Source of the DNA: Anabaena minutissima FACHB-250
GTDB taxonomy: Bacteria; Cyanobacteriota; Cyanobacteriia; Cyanobacteriales; Nostocaceae
Assembly: GCF_014697125.1 (NCBI RefSeq)
Contig: NZ_JACJRG010000014.1
Coordinates: forward strand, 62,001-126,000
DNA length: 64,000 nucleotides
Direction: 5' to 3'
A program made the position numbers and the translations under genes. Below the pieces are notes generated by a model, which saw only the letters and a list, made by a program, of their open reading frames with translations, was not told the origin of the DNA and did no database searches. Shown here piece by piece: positions 18,425-28,051 of the stretch; position 1 is the stretch's first letter, and each line of letters begins with the position of its first letter.

Positions 18425-19513
18425 TTACTTGCTAGCTTGTTCTGTTAGCTTGGTAAGTACCTCATTTGACCTCTCAACAAAGGATTTCATCCCTTCAGCG
18501 TCAAATCCTTTTTGAGACATCAACGCCAAATCATAAACGTGTTGGCAAATTAAGTTTACCAATGGATTTGTCGTTGACTGTCCATCACCTTGAATGATAG
18601 TGCCTTGATTGAGGCTGGTGAGGTTTTGGATGAGGGGATGAGCTGTGTTTACGAGTAAGATGTGATCTTCGGGGAACTCTGCATTCTGCTGCTGCATCAT
18701 GGCGTTCATTTCCCGCAGGCGGCGCAAAATTTCTGGTAACAGAACCATTGCAGGTGGTGTACCTTGGGGATCATCTGATTTTAACGCCTCGGTGCGGATG
18801 TTGACTTTGGGTTTATTGAGCGCGTTCTCAAATAACTCCTTAACAACCTCACTCTTAGTTTTATTGGTTGTGGGGTCAACAATTTCCCCGGCTTTATCTT
18901 GATCGAGTAGGGTATTATCTAAGTCAGAGTCTACCCGTGTGAATTTGACATCCTGATATTCCCGTTCTAGGAAATTAATAAAGTGGGTATCGATGAAGGA
19001 GTCCATAAACAGGACTTCCAAGCCTTGGTTTTTGTGCAGTTCTATATAAGTCGATTGGCTAGCTTCATCGGTGCTGTATATTACCCTATTTTCGTGGCGT
19101 TCTTTGTTGCGTTCTAAGTATTCTTTCAGCGTGGTGTAAGGACTACTGGATACAGCAGGTTTGACATCTTGCCAAGCATCCCCTTCTTCTGTTTGCACTT
19201 CAACTGCTGGAGTTTCAGCCGTTGATTCCCCAAATTTGGCTGTGCTGCGGAAAACAATGATGTCTTCGACTTGTTTTTTAAATTTTTCGTCGTTGAGAAC
19301 ACCAAACTTCACAAAAGTACCCATTTGAATTTCCGGTTCACCGACTTCTCCCGTATATTCACCTGCACGGGATACCATGTTCAGCTTTTGAATTGCGTCT
19401 ACAGCATTGGATACCAGTTCCCGCAAGAAAATTTGATGGTCTGAATAAAGCGATTTCTTGATAATCGGGAAAATGTTTTCAGTATGAATACTGATAGTGC
19501 CTTGTTCTAGCAT
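18425..19513 (-). CDS. htpG: HtpG (Hsp90) with a large in-frame internal deletion
   Basis: The frame is open for 362 residues, but bacterial HtpG is normally about 620-660. Residues 1-63 are the start of the N-terminal ATPase domain (MLEQGTISIHTENIFPII, then RELVSNAVDA with the catalytic Glu and the nucleotide-binding Asn). At residue 64 (19322-19324) the sequence jumps to GTFVKFGVLNDEKFK, which in HtpG lies far into the middle domain. The rest of the middle domain and the C-terminal dimerisation domain are intact. Missing are the DNGIGM and GHFGLGFYS ATP-site motifs, the lid and most of the client-binding middle domain, about 300 residues. The protein cannot be a normal ATP-driven chaperone. 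It could be a decayed gene, a strain variant or an assembly error. Confidence 0.88.
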   Translation of the reverse strand: MLEQGTISIHTENIFPIIKKSLYSDHQIFLRELVSNAVDAIQKLNMVSRAGEYTGEVGEPEIQMGTFVKFGVLNDEKFKKQVEDIIVFRSTAKFGESTAETPAVEVQTEEGDAWQDVKPAVSSSPYTTLKEYLERNKERHENRVIYSTDEASQSTYIELHKNQGLEVLFMDSFIDTHFINFLEREYQDVKFTRVDSDLDNTLLDQDKAGEIVDPTTNKTKSEVVKELFENALNKPKVNIRTEALKSDDPQGTPPAMVLLPEILRRLREMNAMMQQQNAEFPEDHILLVNTAHPLIQNLTSLNQGTIIQGDGQSTTNPLVNLICQHVYDLALMSQKGFDAEGMKSFVERSNEVLTKLTEQASK

Positions 19514-19826
19514 GGCTATTTGTGTGTTTTAGTTACAGAAATACGTCTGAGGATCAATGGATCAATTTTCCGCAATTTTATCTTTTTGGAGGTAAGGAAT
19601 ACCTCTTAATGACGATTCGGATTTCACTACTATGAACGAGGTAAGGATTGGTCACTAGTGCAGTGTGGCGTAAATAAGCGCAAAGTTGGCGGTGTCGGTT
19701 TCTGTCCCGCCAAACTTTGTAAGAGAACAACCCATTCCAAATGAACGAAATACTAATGTTGTATTCATTTTGACTTTGAACTCCCGCGTAGCGGTGTTAT
19801 GTTAGGGTGTTGACTCTTTACCCTAT
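19514..19826. other. Intergenic region upstream of htpG with imperfect hairpin
   Basis: Contains an imperfect inverted repeat at 19681-19719 (CAAAGTTGGCGG against CCGCCAAACTTTG), which may end transcription of the DUF2264 gene. The promoter of htpG should lie here. No CIRCE element (TTAGCACTC-N9-GAGTGCTAA) is seen, and no gene. Confidence 0.5.
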
Positions 19827-21347
19827 CTAAGTCTTACCTTGTTTATGGTTTGATACTGGTGAAGCAGTAGAATATGAAAAACGTTGATATAGTGCATCAT
19901 AGTTTTGCGGACGAAAAGGCCGTCTGGCAATAGACTCTTTTATTTGATTTATTATTCCATATCGCCTTAGTTTTGGATATTTACTTCCTTGATTTTTTAA
20001 AACTTCTAATTCAATTGTTTGTGTTGATTTGTTCCCCTTAATACGCCATCCAATAGAGTGATTAACTTCAGAAAAATCACCGATTTCAACGGGTAATTTT
20101 TCTGGAGGTGAATTCCATAAAGGAACAAATTGATCCACATAAAAAGCAACAATTAGAGACCGTAAAGACCACAAACAACTACCTGCTCCTGAGTATAAAT
20201 CAAGAATACTTAAATCTGGAGTAAAGTAACCTTGTGTAACTGTACCTTTTTGCAATGAATTATGTTCTATAAAAAAACGCCAAGTCAAATCTAAAGCGCG
20301 GAAAGCGAAACCTGGGGACACTTCTTCCGGTGCTAATATAGTTCCAGTTAATATTGGTGCTGGTGCAGCCATACGGTAACATATACTTCTTCCCATTGCG
20401 GGAAAACCATTTTTACTGAAGAAATAACGGTAAAATTTTAAGAATTCTGCATGGGTTTTTCTAATAAAAACAGGGTCAAACTGAGGATCTATTTGATCTA
20501 ACCAGAAAAGACTATAATGAATAGCCCAAGCATTATAATAATCTACACCTTTGGGGGGATCATTGAACCATCCTTCACCCATGTAATATCGTTGTTTATA
20601 AGTTTGATATAATTCCTCAATTAAAAGGTTATATTTGTTGTAACTTACTCCTAGATTTTCCAGACATTTCTGAATCATTATTGGAAAAAGATACCAGTTA
20701 TTATTATGTAATTTTTGATTCATTACTTGCTCTAGCCAAGTAACAATCTGTTGGCGTTCTTGAGGTGAAAATGTAGTCCAAAGATGGTCACGACTAATCC
20801 AAAGTCCAAGAGCAATATCTGCTGCTTCGACAATGCGTTGATCCCTGTCTTTCATTTCTCCCCAATACTCGGTATTTTGTTGATCAGTTCCTGCTACTAT
20901 ACCTTGATGTAAAAGTTGAATTAGATCAATTTTTTCACTATTAATATTTAAAATATTTCCATGTCCTCTGGCAATCCATACGGCAGCAAGTGGGAAAAAG
21001 CGAGCAAATCCTTCTAGTCCATCTAACTTTCTTCCATGAGAACTAGCCGCACCTGGATAATAAATAAGCGCACCATTAGGAGAACGGTATTTGAAAAAAC
21101 CAAGGGTAAAATATTCAAATAATGCTTGGTAGCGTAAAAACGGAGATTCCTGATTTGTATTTATAAAAGTAGTTTTAATTTTTTCATCTATTTCTTCGTA
21201 TCCCAGGAATGGTTGACTTGTTTGATTCCATCCTTCTACTGCTCTGCGCGAAAGATTTTCTAATTTTGCTCTGATCATCACTACACACAAAGCTGTAATG
21301 ATAAAAATTAATAGCCACTTTATAGCATTTTCTGTAAAAAGATTCAT
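19827..21347 (-). CDS. DUF2264 domain protein with N-terminal membrane anchor
   Basis: 506 residues. An N-terminal hydrophobic segment (WLLIFIITALCVVMI, about residues 11-25) suggests a signal anchor, and the rest is presumably outside the cytoplasm. The region YYPGAASSHGRKLDGLEGFARFFPLAAVW (residues about 97-126) is the hallmark of DUF2264, an alpha/alpha-barrel family related to polysaccharide lyases and hydrolases. WNNWYLFPIMIQ-like and GVDYYNAWAIHYSLFWLD motifs also fit. A role in degrading or modifying a polysaccharide is an inference from fold only; substrate unknown. It stands alone between htpG and clpB. Confidence 0.8.
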   Translation of the reverse strand: MNLFTENAIKWLLIFIITALCVVMIRAKLENLSRRAVEGWNQTSQPFLGYEEIDEKIKTTFINTNQESPFLRYQALFEYFTLGFFKYRSPNGALIYYPGAASSHGRKLDGLEGFARFFPLAAVWIARGHGNILNINSEKIDLIQLLHQGIVAGTDQQNTEYWGEMKDRDQRIVEAADIALGLWISRDHLWTTFSPQERQQIVTWLEQVMNQKLHNNNWYLFPIMIQKCLENLGVSYNKYNLLIEELYQTYKQRYYMGEGWFNDPPKGVDYYNAWAIHYSLFWLDQIDPQFDPVFIRKTHAEFLKFYRYFFSKNGFPAMGRSICYRMAAPAPILTGTILAPEEVSPGFAFRALDLTWRFFIEHNSLQKGTVTQGYFTPDLSILDLYSGAGSCLWSLRSLIVAFYVDQFVPLWNSPPEKLPVEIGDFSEVNHSIGWRIKGNKSTQTIELEVLKNQGSKYPKLRRYGIINQIKESIARRPFRPQNYDALYQRFSYSTASPVSNHKQGKT

Positions 21348-21614
21348 TTTTACTTCTTCGACTAAGCTGTATTTCTAGTATGGAGCAGTGTAATATCATG
21401 TCCATTTGAATAGTTATCATATCTGTTAGGACTGGTAATTGGCAAAAATTAATTAGCACCCCTAACAGATATATTATTAAGTAATTAGACGGGCATGACA
21501 TGCGTCAACTAAGCACTAAAAAACTCACAAAAAGCTTGTGTAATCTGTATATTTAGCGTTTAATTCTGCTTTGCCCTACTAGCTATCACTAACTACAATT
21601 TACAATTATGATTC

Positions 21615-24257
21615 TTACAACAACTTTACCGTGGTAGGTAGAGATACAGGTGCTTTGTTGCTGAAGGTTAGACCATTTTCACCCTTATCAATGTAAATAG
21701 TATCTCCAGCGATAAATGTATTCTCCAATAACTTGGTAGCAATGGGGTTTTCGATTTCTCGCTGAATCGATCGCTTCAGGGGACGTGCGCCGTAAACTGG
21801 GTCATAACCCCTCTCTACTAATAAACTACAAGCGGCTGGGGAGATTTCAAAGGAGATTTTTTGTTCTCGCAGCAGATTTTCCACGCGCTTGAGTTGAATA
21901 CGGATGATGTGCTGCATTTCAGCACGGCTGAGGGTGTGGAACAAGATGATATCATCAACGCGGTTGAGAAATTCGGGGCGAAAGTGCGATCGCAACGCCT
22001 CCATTACCCGCGTCCGCATTGTCTCATACTTAGAATCATCACCAGACACATCTAATATGTGTTCGCTACCAATGTTACTGGTCATTACAATAACTGTGTT
22101 GCGAAAATCTACTGTTCTTCCTTGAGAATCAGTAATCCTACCGTCATCTAGCACCTGGAGCAAAATATTAAATACATCGGGGTGTGCTTTCTCTACTTCA
22201 TCCAATAGCACGACAGAATAAGGATGACGGCGAACGGCTTCCGAAAGTTGACCGCCTTCTTCGTAGCCTACGTAACCTGGAGGCGCACCTACCAACCGGG
22301 AAACTGAATGTTTTTCCATATACTCAGACATATCTAGGCGTACCAAAGCATCATCTGAGTCAAAGAGAAACTGGGCTAAGGCGCGGGCGAGTTCGGTTTT
22401 ACCTACACCAGTCGGCCCCATGAATAAGAATGACCCGATGGGGCGGTTGGGGTCTTTCATCCCCGCACGGGCGCGACGAATAGCGGCGGAAACTGCTTCT
22501 ACGGCTTCCTGTTGACCGATGACGCGTTGATGTAAATGGCTTTCCAGTTGCAGTAACTTTTGCCGTTCTGATTCCAGCAGACGATTTACGGGGATACCTG
22601 TCCACTTAGCGACGATTTCGGCGATGTCGGCTTCGGTGACTTGTTCGCGTAGGAGAGTAGAACCTTGGCGTTGAACTGCTGAGAGTTCTGCTTCTTTGGC
22701 TTCAAGGTCACGCTTTACTATCTCTAATTTGTCATACTTCAACATAGCCGCTTTATTCAAATCGTAGTCACGTTCGGCTTGCTCAATCTGCACTCTTAAA
22801 GCATCTTCTTGTTTCTTTAAAGCACTGATGGCTTCTAAAAGCAGCTTTTCACCTTGCCATTGATTGGTTAAATCCTGCTGTTTTTCCGTTAAATTGCTGA
22901 TTTCTAACTCAATGCGCTCTAAACGTTCCCTAGTTTGAGCAGGAACTTTCTCTTCCCCCGCTAAAGATAGCTTTTCCATTTCTAGCTGCATCAAGCGGCG
23001 GTCAATAGTTTCTAGTTCTGATGGTTTGGAGGTAATCTCCATTTTTAATTGCGCTGCGGCTTCATCTACTAAGTCGATGGCTTTATCTGGTAGGAAGCGG
23101 TCAGCAATGTAACGTGCGGATAAAGTCGCCGCCGCCACCAACGCCGAGTCTGAGATTTTCACGTTGTGATGAACTTCGTAGCGTTCCTTCAATCCCCGCA
23201 GAATGGAGATGGTATTTTCTACACTGGGCTGATCAACATATACCTGCTGAAAACGGCGTTCTAGGGCTGCATCTTTCTCAATAAACTTGCGGTATTCATC
23301 CAGGGTAGTCGCCCCAATACACCGCAGTTCTCCCCGCGCCAGCATGGGTTTGAGCAAATTACCTGCATCCATCGCCCCGGCTTGATTAGAACCAGTACCA
23401 ACAACAGTATGTAGTTCATCAATAAATAAAACAATTTGACCGTTAGATTCCGTAACTTCCCGGAGAACAGCTTTGAGACGGTCTTCAAATTCACCCCGAT
23501 ATTTAGCCCCAGCAATCAAACTACCAATATCTAAAGAAATGAGTTGACGGTTTTTCAGAGATTCCGGGACATCACCATTGATGATACGCTGTGCCAGAGC
23601 TTCTGCGATCGCAGTCTTACCCACCCCAGGTTCACCAATTAATACAGGGTTATTCTTACTCCGGCGAGACAAAACCTGAATCACCCTGCGAATTTCATCA
23701 TCTCGCCCAATTACAGGATCAAGTTTTCCGGATTTAGCCTGTTCTGTTAAGTCTCTACCAAATTTTTGCAGAGCTTCATAGCGAGACTCTGGATTTTGAT
23801 CTGTCACTTTTTGACTACCGCGCACTGCTTTAATACTCGCTTCTATTTTGCTATTGTCTGCATTAAAACCTTTGAGTACACGCTTACCAACACGTTCATC
23901 ATCGGCAAAGGCTAACAGAATATGTTCTACAGAGATAAACTCATCTTTCATCCCTGTCCTAATTTCTTCAGCCTTATCTAGCAGCGTATCTAAGCTGCGT
24001 CCCAGATAAAGCTGATCACTTTTACCCACTTTAGGTTGTCGTTGAGTAAAAGCTTCTAATTGCTGCTGCAAACGTATCGGATCTATTTCCGCACGAGCTA
24101 AAATCCTAATTGCTAAACTAGTTGGTTCTTCTAATAGGGCAATAATTAAGTGTTCAACATCTAATTGCTGTTGTTGATATCCACGAACTATATCCTGAGA
24201 TTTAACAATGGCTTCCCAGGCTTTATCAGTAAATTTATTAGGATCTGTAGGCTGCAT
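21615..24257 (-). CDS. clpB: ATP-dependent disaggregase ClpB
   Basis: 880 residues, the full family length. It has the N-terminal Clp repeat domain (residues about 1-150), NBD1 with Walker A GEPGVGKT at 208-215 and Walker B (VLFIDELH), the coiled-coil M domain (about 410-530) and NBD2 with GPTGVGKT and VLLDEVEKAHPDVFN. It lacks the ClpP-binding IGF loop pattern expected of ClpA/C. It works with DnaK to extract proteins from aggregates. Cyanobacteria usually carry two clpB genes, and which one this is cannot be decided without alignment. No CIRCE element is visible upstream. Confidence 0.96.
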   Translation of the reverse strand: MQPTDPNKFTDKAWEAIVKSQDIVRGYQQQQLDVEHLIIALLEEPTSLAIRILARAEIDPIRLQQQLEAFTQRQPKVGKSDQLYLGRSLDTLLDKAEEIRTGMKDEFISVEHILLAFADDERVGKRVLKGFNADNSKIEASIKAVRGSQKVTDQNPESRYEALQKFGRDLTEQAKSGKLDPVIGRDDEIRRVIQVLSRRSKNNPVLIGEPGVGKTAIAEALAQRIINGDVPESLKNRQLISLDIGSLIAGAKYRGEFEDRLKAVLREVTESNGQIVLFIDELHTVVGTGSNQAGAMDAGNLLKPMLARGELRCIGATTLDEYRKFIEKDAALERRFQQVYVDQPSVENTISILRGLKERYEVHHNVKISDSALVAAATLSARYIADRFLPDKAIDLVDEAAAQLKMEITSKPSELETIDRRLMQLEMEKLSLAGEEKVPAQTRERLERIELEISNLTEKQQDLTNQWQGEKLLLEAISALKKQEDALRVQIEQAERDYDLNKAAMLKYDKLEIVKRDLEAKEAELSAVQRQGSTLLREQVTEADIAEIVAKWTGIPVNRLLESERQKLLQLESHLHQRVIGQQEAVEAVSAAIRRARAGMKDPNRPIGSFLFMGPTGVGKTELARALAQFLFDSDDALVRLDMSEYMEKHSVSRLVGAPPGYVGYEEGGQLSEAVRRHPYSVVLLDEVEKAHPDVFNILLQVLDDGRITDSQGRTVDFRNTVIVMTSNIGSEHILDVSGDDSKYETMRTRVMEALRSHFRPEFLNRVDDIILFHTLSRAEMQHIIRIQLKRVENLLREQKISFEISPAACSLLVERGYDPVYGARPLKRSIQREIENPIATKLLENTFIAGDTIYIDKGENGLTFSNKAPVSLPTTVKLL

Positions 24258-24823
24258 CTTTAAGATTTTGAATGTGAAACTTTCAGCGTTTGTAGTTTTG
24301 TAGTTTTAAGGTAAAAATTGCGTGATCAGGAAAGAAGAGTCTAGAGGTTAGTATTGTTACGCAGCACTTTTTCCAATTTCTACTCCCTAATCAGTAGTTC
24401 AAATATTTTCAGTGTGTATCCGCGTATTTATTTTGTGGCAGTTAGGGATAAAGCAACTAAGTAATAGTTTTACCGACTACCTATTCCCTAATTTAACGTA
24501 ATGCGGAAGTCCCCAACCTCAGCGTAGCAGGTTAGGGAATGGGGTCGGGGAGGAGTCGTCAATTTTTGCATTTGGTAGCCTATCAATCCAATCTTCAACT
24601 AACTGGGTAACTGTTTTTTCCTTGAGGGATGGGGGATAAGGAAGGGAGAATTACTTATGAGTCCCCAGTTCCCAATCCCCAGCAGTTATTTAATTAAGGG
24701 ACTTCCAGATAAAAAAAATATCCAAACTGTAGGGTGCGTCAGTGCGATAGAACCTAACTATACTCAGAAATTATTCATACTGACGCACCCTACCCAACTG
24801 AGTCCCCAGTCCCAATCTGTAAA
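24258..24823. other. Intergenic region clpB-gloA without a gene
   Basis: About 565 bases with no conserved frame. It includes the clpB upstream region, repeated GTCCCCAGT/CCCAATCCCC phrases typical of Nostoc intergenic DNA, and the 65-base inverted-repeat element at 24729-24793. Confidence 0.5.
24729..24793. repeat. 65-bp element with perfect 15-bp terminal inverted repeats
   Basis: GTAGGGTGCGTCAGT at 24729-24743 is exactly complementary to 24779-24793. The ~35-base interior is AT-rich. The structure suits a very small MITE-like palindromic element; the arm motif GTAGGGTGCGTCAG is one I recall as common in cyanobacterial intergenic regions. Confidence 0.8.
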
Positions 24824-25258
24824 TTACTGAGTTACAAGTTGTTCTGATGATTCCTGTTTCACTGTTGAGCCTTGAGTACCTAGTTGGATTAGTTCTATTT
24901 TGTATCCGTCTGGGTCTTCCACAAAAGCAATCACTGTAGAACCGTGTTTCATTGGCCCCGGTTCTCTCACTACTTTACCGCCAAGATTTTTAATCGCTTC
25001 ACAAGTTCCATAGATATCATCTACCCCAAGGGCAATATGACCGTAAGCATTCCCTAATTCGTACTTGTCTACTCCCCAGTTGTAGGTTAGTTCTATGACT
25101 GCTGTGTCACTTTCATCGCCATAACCAATAAACGCCAGAGTAAATTCCCCACTGGGATAATCTTTCCGCCGTAGTAACTTCATCCCCAGCACGTCACAGT
25201 AGAATTTCAAAGACTCTTCAAGATTGCCGACCCGTAGCATTGTATGTAGTAAACGCAT
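24824..25258 (-). CDS. gloA: Lactoylglutathione lyase (glyoxalase I)
   Basis: 144 residues from the ATG at 25258. An upstream in-frame ATG at 25285 would add nine residues not normally found in this family, which starts MRLLHTMLRVGNLEES. It converts the methylglyoxal-glutathione hemithioacetal to S-lactoylglutathione. Metal ligands are recognisable: His5 in LLHTMLR, Glu in AVIELTYNW, His in AYGHIALGV and Glu in DGYKIELIQ. Two beta-alpha-beta-beta-beta modules of the VOC fold are present. It is monocistronic, divergent from eno. Confidence 0.94.
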   Translation of the reverse strand: MRLLHTMLRVGNLEESLKFYCDVLGMKLLRRKDYPSGEFTLAFIGYGDESDTAVIELTYNWGVDKYELGNAYGHIALGVDDIYGTCEAIKNLGGKVVREPGPMKHGSTVIAFVEDPDGYKIELIQLGTQGSTVKQESSEQLVTQ

Positions 25259-25620
25259 ATAGACCTTTTCTGTGAGTGTGTTCACCTGCCAACATTTTAC
25301 AGAGTGATGGGGAACTGGGGACTGGGGATTGGGAAGACAAGGGAGAGCTTAACTTATACTCCAAGACCTTTCTTAATTTTGAATTTTGACCCTTCACTTC
25401 GTTCGAGGGCAAGATTTTGAATTTTGAATTCGGAGCGCAGCAACTTGACTATTGACCAACAAATAATCCAAAATCCAAAGTCCGTCTATTAGACATCGAT
25501 TACCTAATCTTTGGAAATCTTCATTTAATCTCAGCCGATAGTTCGCCTCAGAGCATATGCTAGCGATTGGGTTGAGCTAATAGATTTTGTGCGATCAACG
25601 GTAAGAAGGAGCAAAAACTA
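25259..25620. promoter_or_regulatory. Divergent gloA/eno intergenic region with eno ribosome-binding site
   Basis: 360 bases between divergent genes. AAGGAG at 25606-25611 lies 9 bases before the eno ATG and is a strong Shine-Dalgarno sequence. The left half has degenerate GGGGACTGGGGATTGGG and ATTTTGAATTTTGA repeats. Exact promoter elements are not assigned. Confidence 0.6.
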
Positions 25621-26913
25621 ATGAGTAATAACATTGTAGATACTTCTATTGAGGCAATTGTCGCCCGCGAAATTCTTGACTCACGGGGTAGACCAACAAT
25701 AGAAGCAGAAGTACATTTGCTAAGTGGTGCTATGGGACTAGCACAAGTTCCTAGTGGTGCTTCTACAGGGACTTTTGAAGCCCATGAACTACGAGATAAG
25801 GATAAAAGCCGTTACGGTGGTAAAGGGGTACTCAAGGCAGTACACAACGTCAATGAGATACTTTCCCCAGAGTTAATTGGTTTGGATGCCCTCGACCAAG
25901 AACTGATAGACCGGACAATGATTGCTCAGGATGGTTCGGCGAATAAATCCAACCTGGGAGCAAATGCGATTTTGGCAGTTTCCCTAGCGGCTGCAAAAGC
26001 TGGGGCGGAATCTTTGGGGATTCCTCTTTACCGCTATTTGGGTAATCCTTTGGCGAATTTGCTACCTGTGCCTTTAATGAACGTCATTAACGGTGGGGCG
26101 CACGCTTCTAATAACGTAGACTTTCAAGAGTTTATGATTGTCCCCATCGGTGCATCTTCGTTCCGGGAAGCGTTGCGCTGGGGTGCGGAAGTATTTGCTA
26201 CCCTCAGCGAAGTGCTGCATGATAAAGGTTTACTGACTGGTGTCGGTGATGAAGGTGGTTTTGCCCCTAACTTGGAATCTAATCAAGTAGCTTTGGAATT
26301 GCTGGTAGCTGCTATTGAGAAGGCTGGTTACAAGCCAGGGGAACAAGTGGCTTTAGCTTTGGATGTGGCTGCTAGTGAGTTTTATAAAAATGGGCAGTAT
26401 GTCTATGATGGTAAACCTCACGCACCAACAGAGTTTATTGATTATTTAGCGCAGTTGGTTGACCAATACCCGATTGTCTCCATTGAAGATGGTTTACATG
26501 AGGAAGATTGGCAGAGTTGGCAATTACTTACCCAAAAGATTGGTTCACGGGTGCAATTGGTTGGGGATGACTTATTTGTAACTAACGCTACTCGGTTACA
26601 AAAAGGCATCCAAGAAAAAGCCGGTAACTCCATTTTGATTAAACTCAATCAAATCGGTTCTCTAACTGAGACTTTGGAAACAATTGACTTGGCAACTCGG
26701 AACAGTTTCCGGTCAGTAATTAGCCATCGTTCTGGTGAAACCGAAGACACTACAATTGCTGATTTAGCCGTCGCCACCCGTGCAGGTCAAATCAAAACCG
26801 GTTCTCTGTGTCGTAGTGAACGGGTAGCTAAATACAACCGCTTGCTCCGTATTGAGGATGAACTAGGCGATCGCGCAGTTTATGCTGGTGCTGTAGGTTT
26901 AGGGCCAAAGTGA
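25621..26913 (+). CDS. eno: Enolase
   Basis: 430 residues, standard length. It interconverts 2-phosphoglycerate and phosphoenolpyruvate. Visible landmarks are AREILDSRGRPTIEAEV (N-terminal), SGASTGTFEAHELRD (loop binding the substrate), GDEGGFAPN, VSIEDGLHEEDW (Mg2+ ligand), QLVGDDLFVTN and ILIKLNQIGSLTE with the catalytic Lys, then SHRSGETEDT. The start is set by the strong AAGGAG site. Downstream are two heptamer arrays separating it from argC, which converges on it. Confidence 0.98.
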   Translation: MSNNIVDTSIEAIVAREILDSRGRPTIEAEVHLLSGAMGLAQVPSGASTGTFEAHELRDKDKSRYGGKGVLKAVHNVNEILSPELIGLDALDQELIDRTMIAQDGSANKSNLGANAILAVSLAAAKAGAESLGIPLYRYLGNPLANLLPVPLMNVINGGAHASNNVDFQEFMIVPIGASSFREALRWGAEVFATLSEVLHDKGLLTGVGDEGGFAPNLESNQVALELLVAAIEKAGYKPGEQVALALDVAASEFYKNGQYVYDGKPHAPTEFIDYLAQLVDQYPIVSIEDGLHEEDWQSWQLLTQKIGSRVQLVGDDLFVTNATRLQKGIQEKAGNSILIKLNQIGSLTETLETIDLATRNSFRSVISHRSGETEDTTIADLAVATRAGQIKTGSLCRSERVAKYNRLLRIEDELGDRAVYAGAVGLGPK

Positions 26914-26917
26914 GTCC

Positions 26918-26938
26918 TGAGTAATGAGTAATGAGTAA
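26918..26938. repeat. Heptamer tandem repeat TGAGTAA x3
   Basis: Three contiguous TGAGTAA units directly after the eno stop codon, followed within eight bases by a second heptamer array. Confidence 0.75.
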
Positions 26939-26945
26939 TTTTTTA

Positions 26946-26990
26946 ACTCAGCACTCAGCACTCAGCACTCAGCACTCAGCACTCAGCACT
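26946..26990. repeat. Heptamer tandem repeat ACTCAGC x6
   Basis: Six perfect ACTCAGC units (26946-26987) plus ACT, filling the gap between the convergent 3' ends of eno and argC and ending two bases before the argC stop codon. It is an STRR-type array of a heptamer different from the TGACAGG family. Confidence 0.9.
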
Positions 26991-26992
26991 GA

Positions 26993-28051
26993 CTAAGGAT
27001 AAAACCCCAACTTGGGCAACCCCAATGTCTCGTCCCAACCCATCATGATGTTGAGGCACTGAATTGCTTGACCCGCCTGTCCTTTGATTAAGTTGTCGAT
27101 GGCTGACATCACAATCACTCGGCCAGTTCGCGGGTCAACTTCTAGACCCATGTAACAAATATTGCTGCCACTTGCCCACTTGGTATGAGGATATATTCCT
27201 GTTTCACAAATTTTTACCCAAGGGCAATTACGGTAAAAAGCTGTATAAATTGTAGTTAAGTCATCTCCTACAAGACCGGGATCGCGGAGTGAGGCGTAGA
27301 CTGTTGCTAAAATTCCTCGCACCATCGGCACAAGATGAGGGGTAAACTGCACCGTAACTTCATGACCAGCCAGTTCGCTACAAATTTGCTCGATTTCTGG
27401 AGTATGGCGGTGACGGGCAACGCTATAAGCAGCTAGGGAATTATCAGCTTCCGCTAATAATAAGTGAGTTTTGGCTTGTCTACCGCCGCTTGATGCACCA
27501 GATTTAGCATCAATAATTGCGGTATCGGGAACGATTAAGCCTTGCTTGAAGAGTGGTAATAGTGCTAAAAGACTTGCTGTAGGGTAAGCACCAGGACAGG
27601 CCACTAGTTGAGCATCTGCAATGCGATCGCGATAAAGTTCGGGTAATCCGTACACTGCATTAGCTGCTGTGGTGTGATCACTTCTGTTATTGCCATACCA
27701 ACTGGTATAGGTTGCCAAATTTCTAAATCTATAGTCCGCACTCAGATCCACTACCTTACATCCTTTTTCTAGTAATGTTGGGGTAATTTGGCAAGCTAGA
27801 CCATTCGGCAGTGAAAGAAATATTACCTCACAACGTCGGGCAATGATTTCGGGATCTATTGCCTCAATTGGCAATTTCACTGCATTAACCAGATGGGGAT
27901 AAACAGACGTAAAAGGCTTACCTGTACTGTTCTCGTCTCCTAAATAGACTAGTTCAACTTCTGGATGCTCCATTAGTAACCGTACTAATTGCACTCCGCC
28001 ATAGCCTGACGCGCCAACAATCCCAACGGGTACGCGCCTAAAATTACCCAT
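26993..28051 (-). CDS. argC: N-acetyl-gamma-glutamyl-phosphate reductase
   Basis: 352 residues. Third step of arginine synthesis: NADPH-dependent reduction of N-acetylglutamyl phosphate to the semialdehyde. The N-terminal Rossmann motif VGIVGASGYGGVQLVRLL is followed by VVDLSADYRF, and the catalytic cysteine lies in LVACPGAYPTASLLAL (residue about 154). DAKSGASSGGR and the C-terminal GQAGQAIQCLNIMMG are family motifs. It is the long (type 1) ArgC form of about 350 residues. It stands alone rather than in an arg operon. Confidence 0.97.
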   Translation of the reverse strand: MGNFRRVPVGIVGASGYGGVQLVRLLMEHPEVELVYLGDENSTGKPFTSVYPHLVNAVKLPIEAIDPEIIARRCEVIFLSLPNGLACQITPTLLEKGCKVVDLSADYRFRNLATYTSWYGNNRSDHTTAANAVYGLPELYRDRIADAQLVACPGAYPTASLLALLPLFKQGLIVPDTAIIDAKSGASSGGRQAKTHLLLAEADNSLAAYSVARHRHTPEIEQICSELAGHEVTVQFTPHLVPMVRGILATVYASLRDPGLVGDDLTTIYTAFYRNCPWVKICETGIYPHTKWASGSNICYMGLEVDPRTGRVIVMSAIDNLIKGQAGQAIQCLNIMMGWDETLGLPKLGFYP

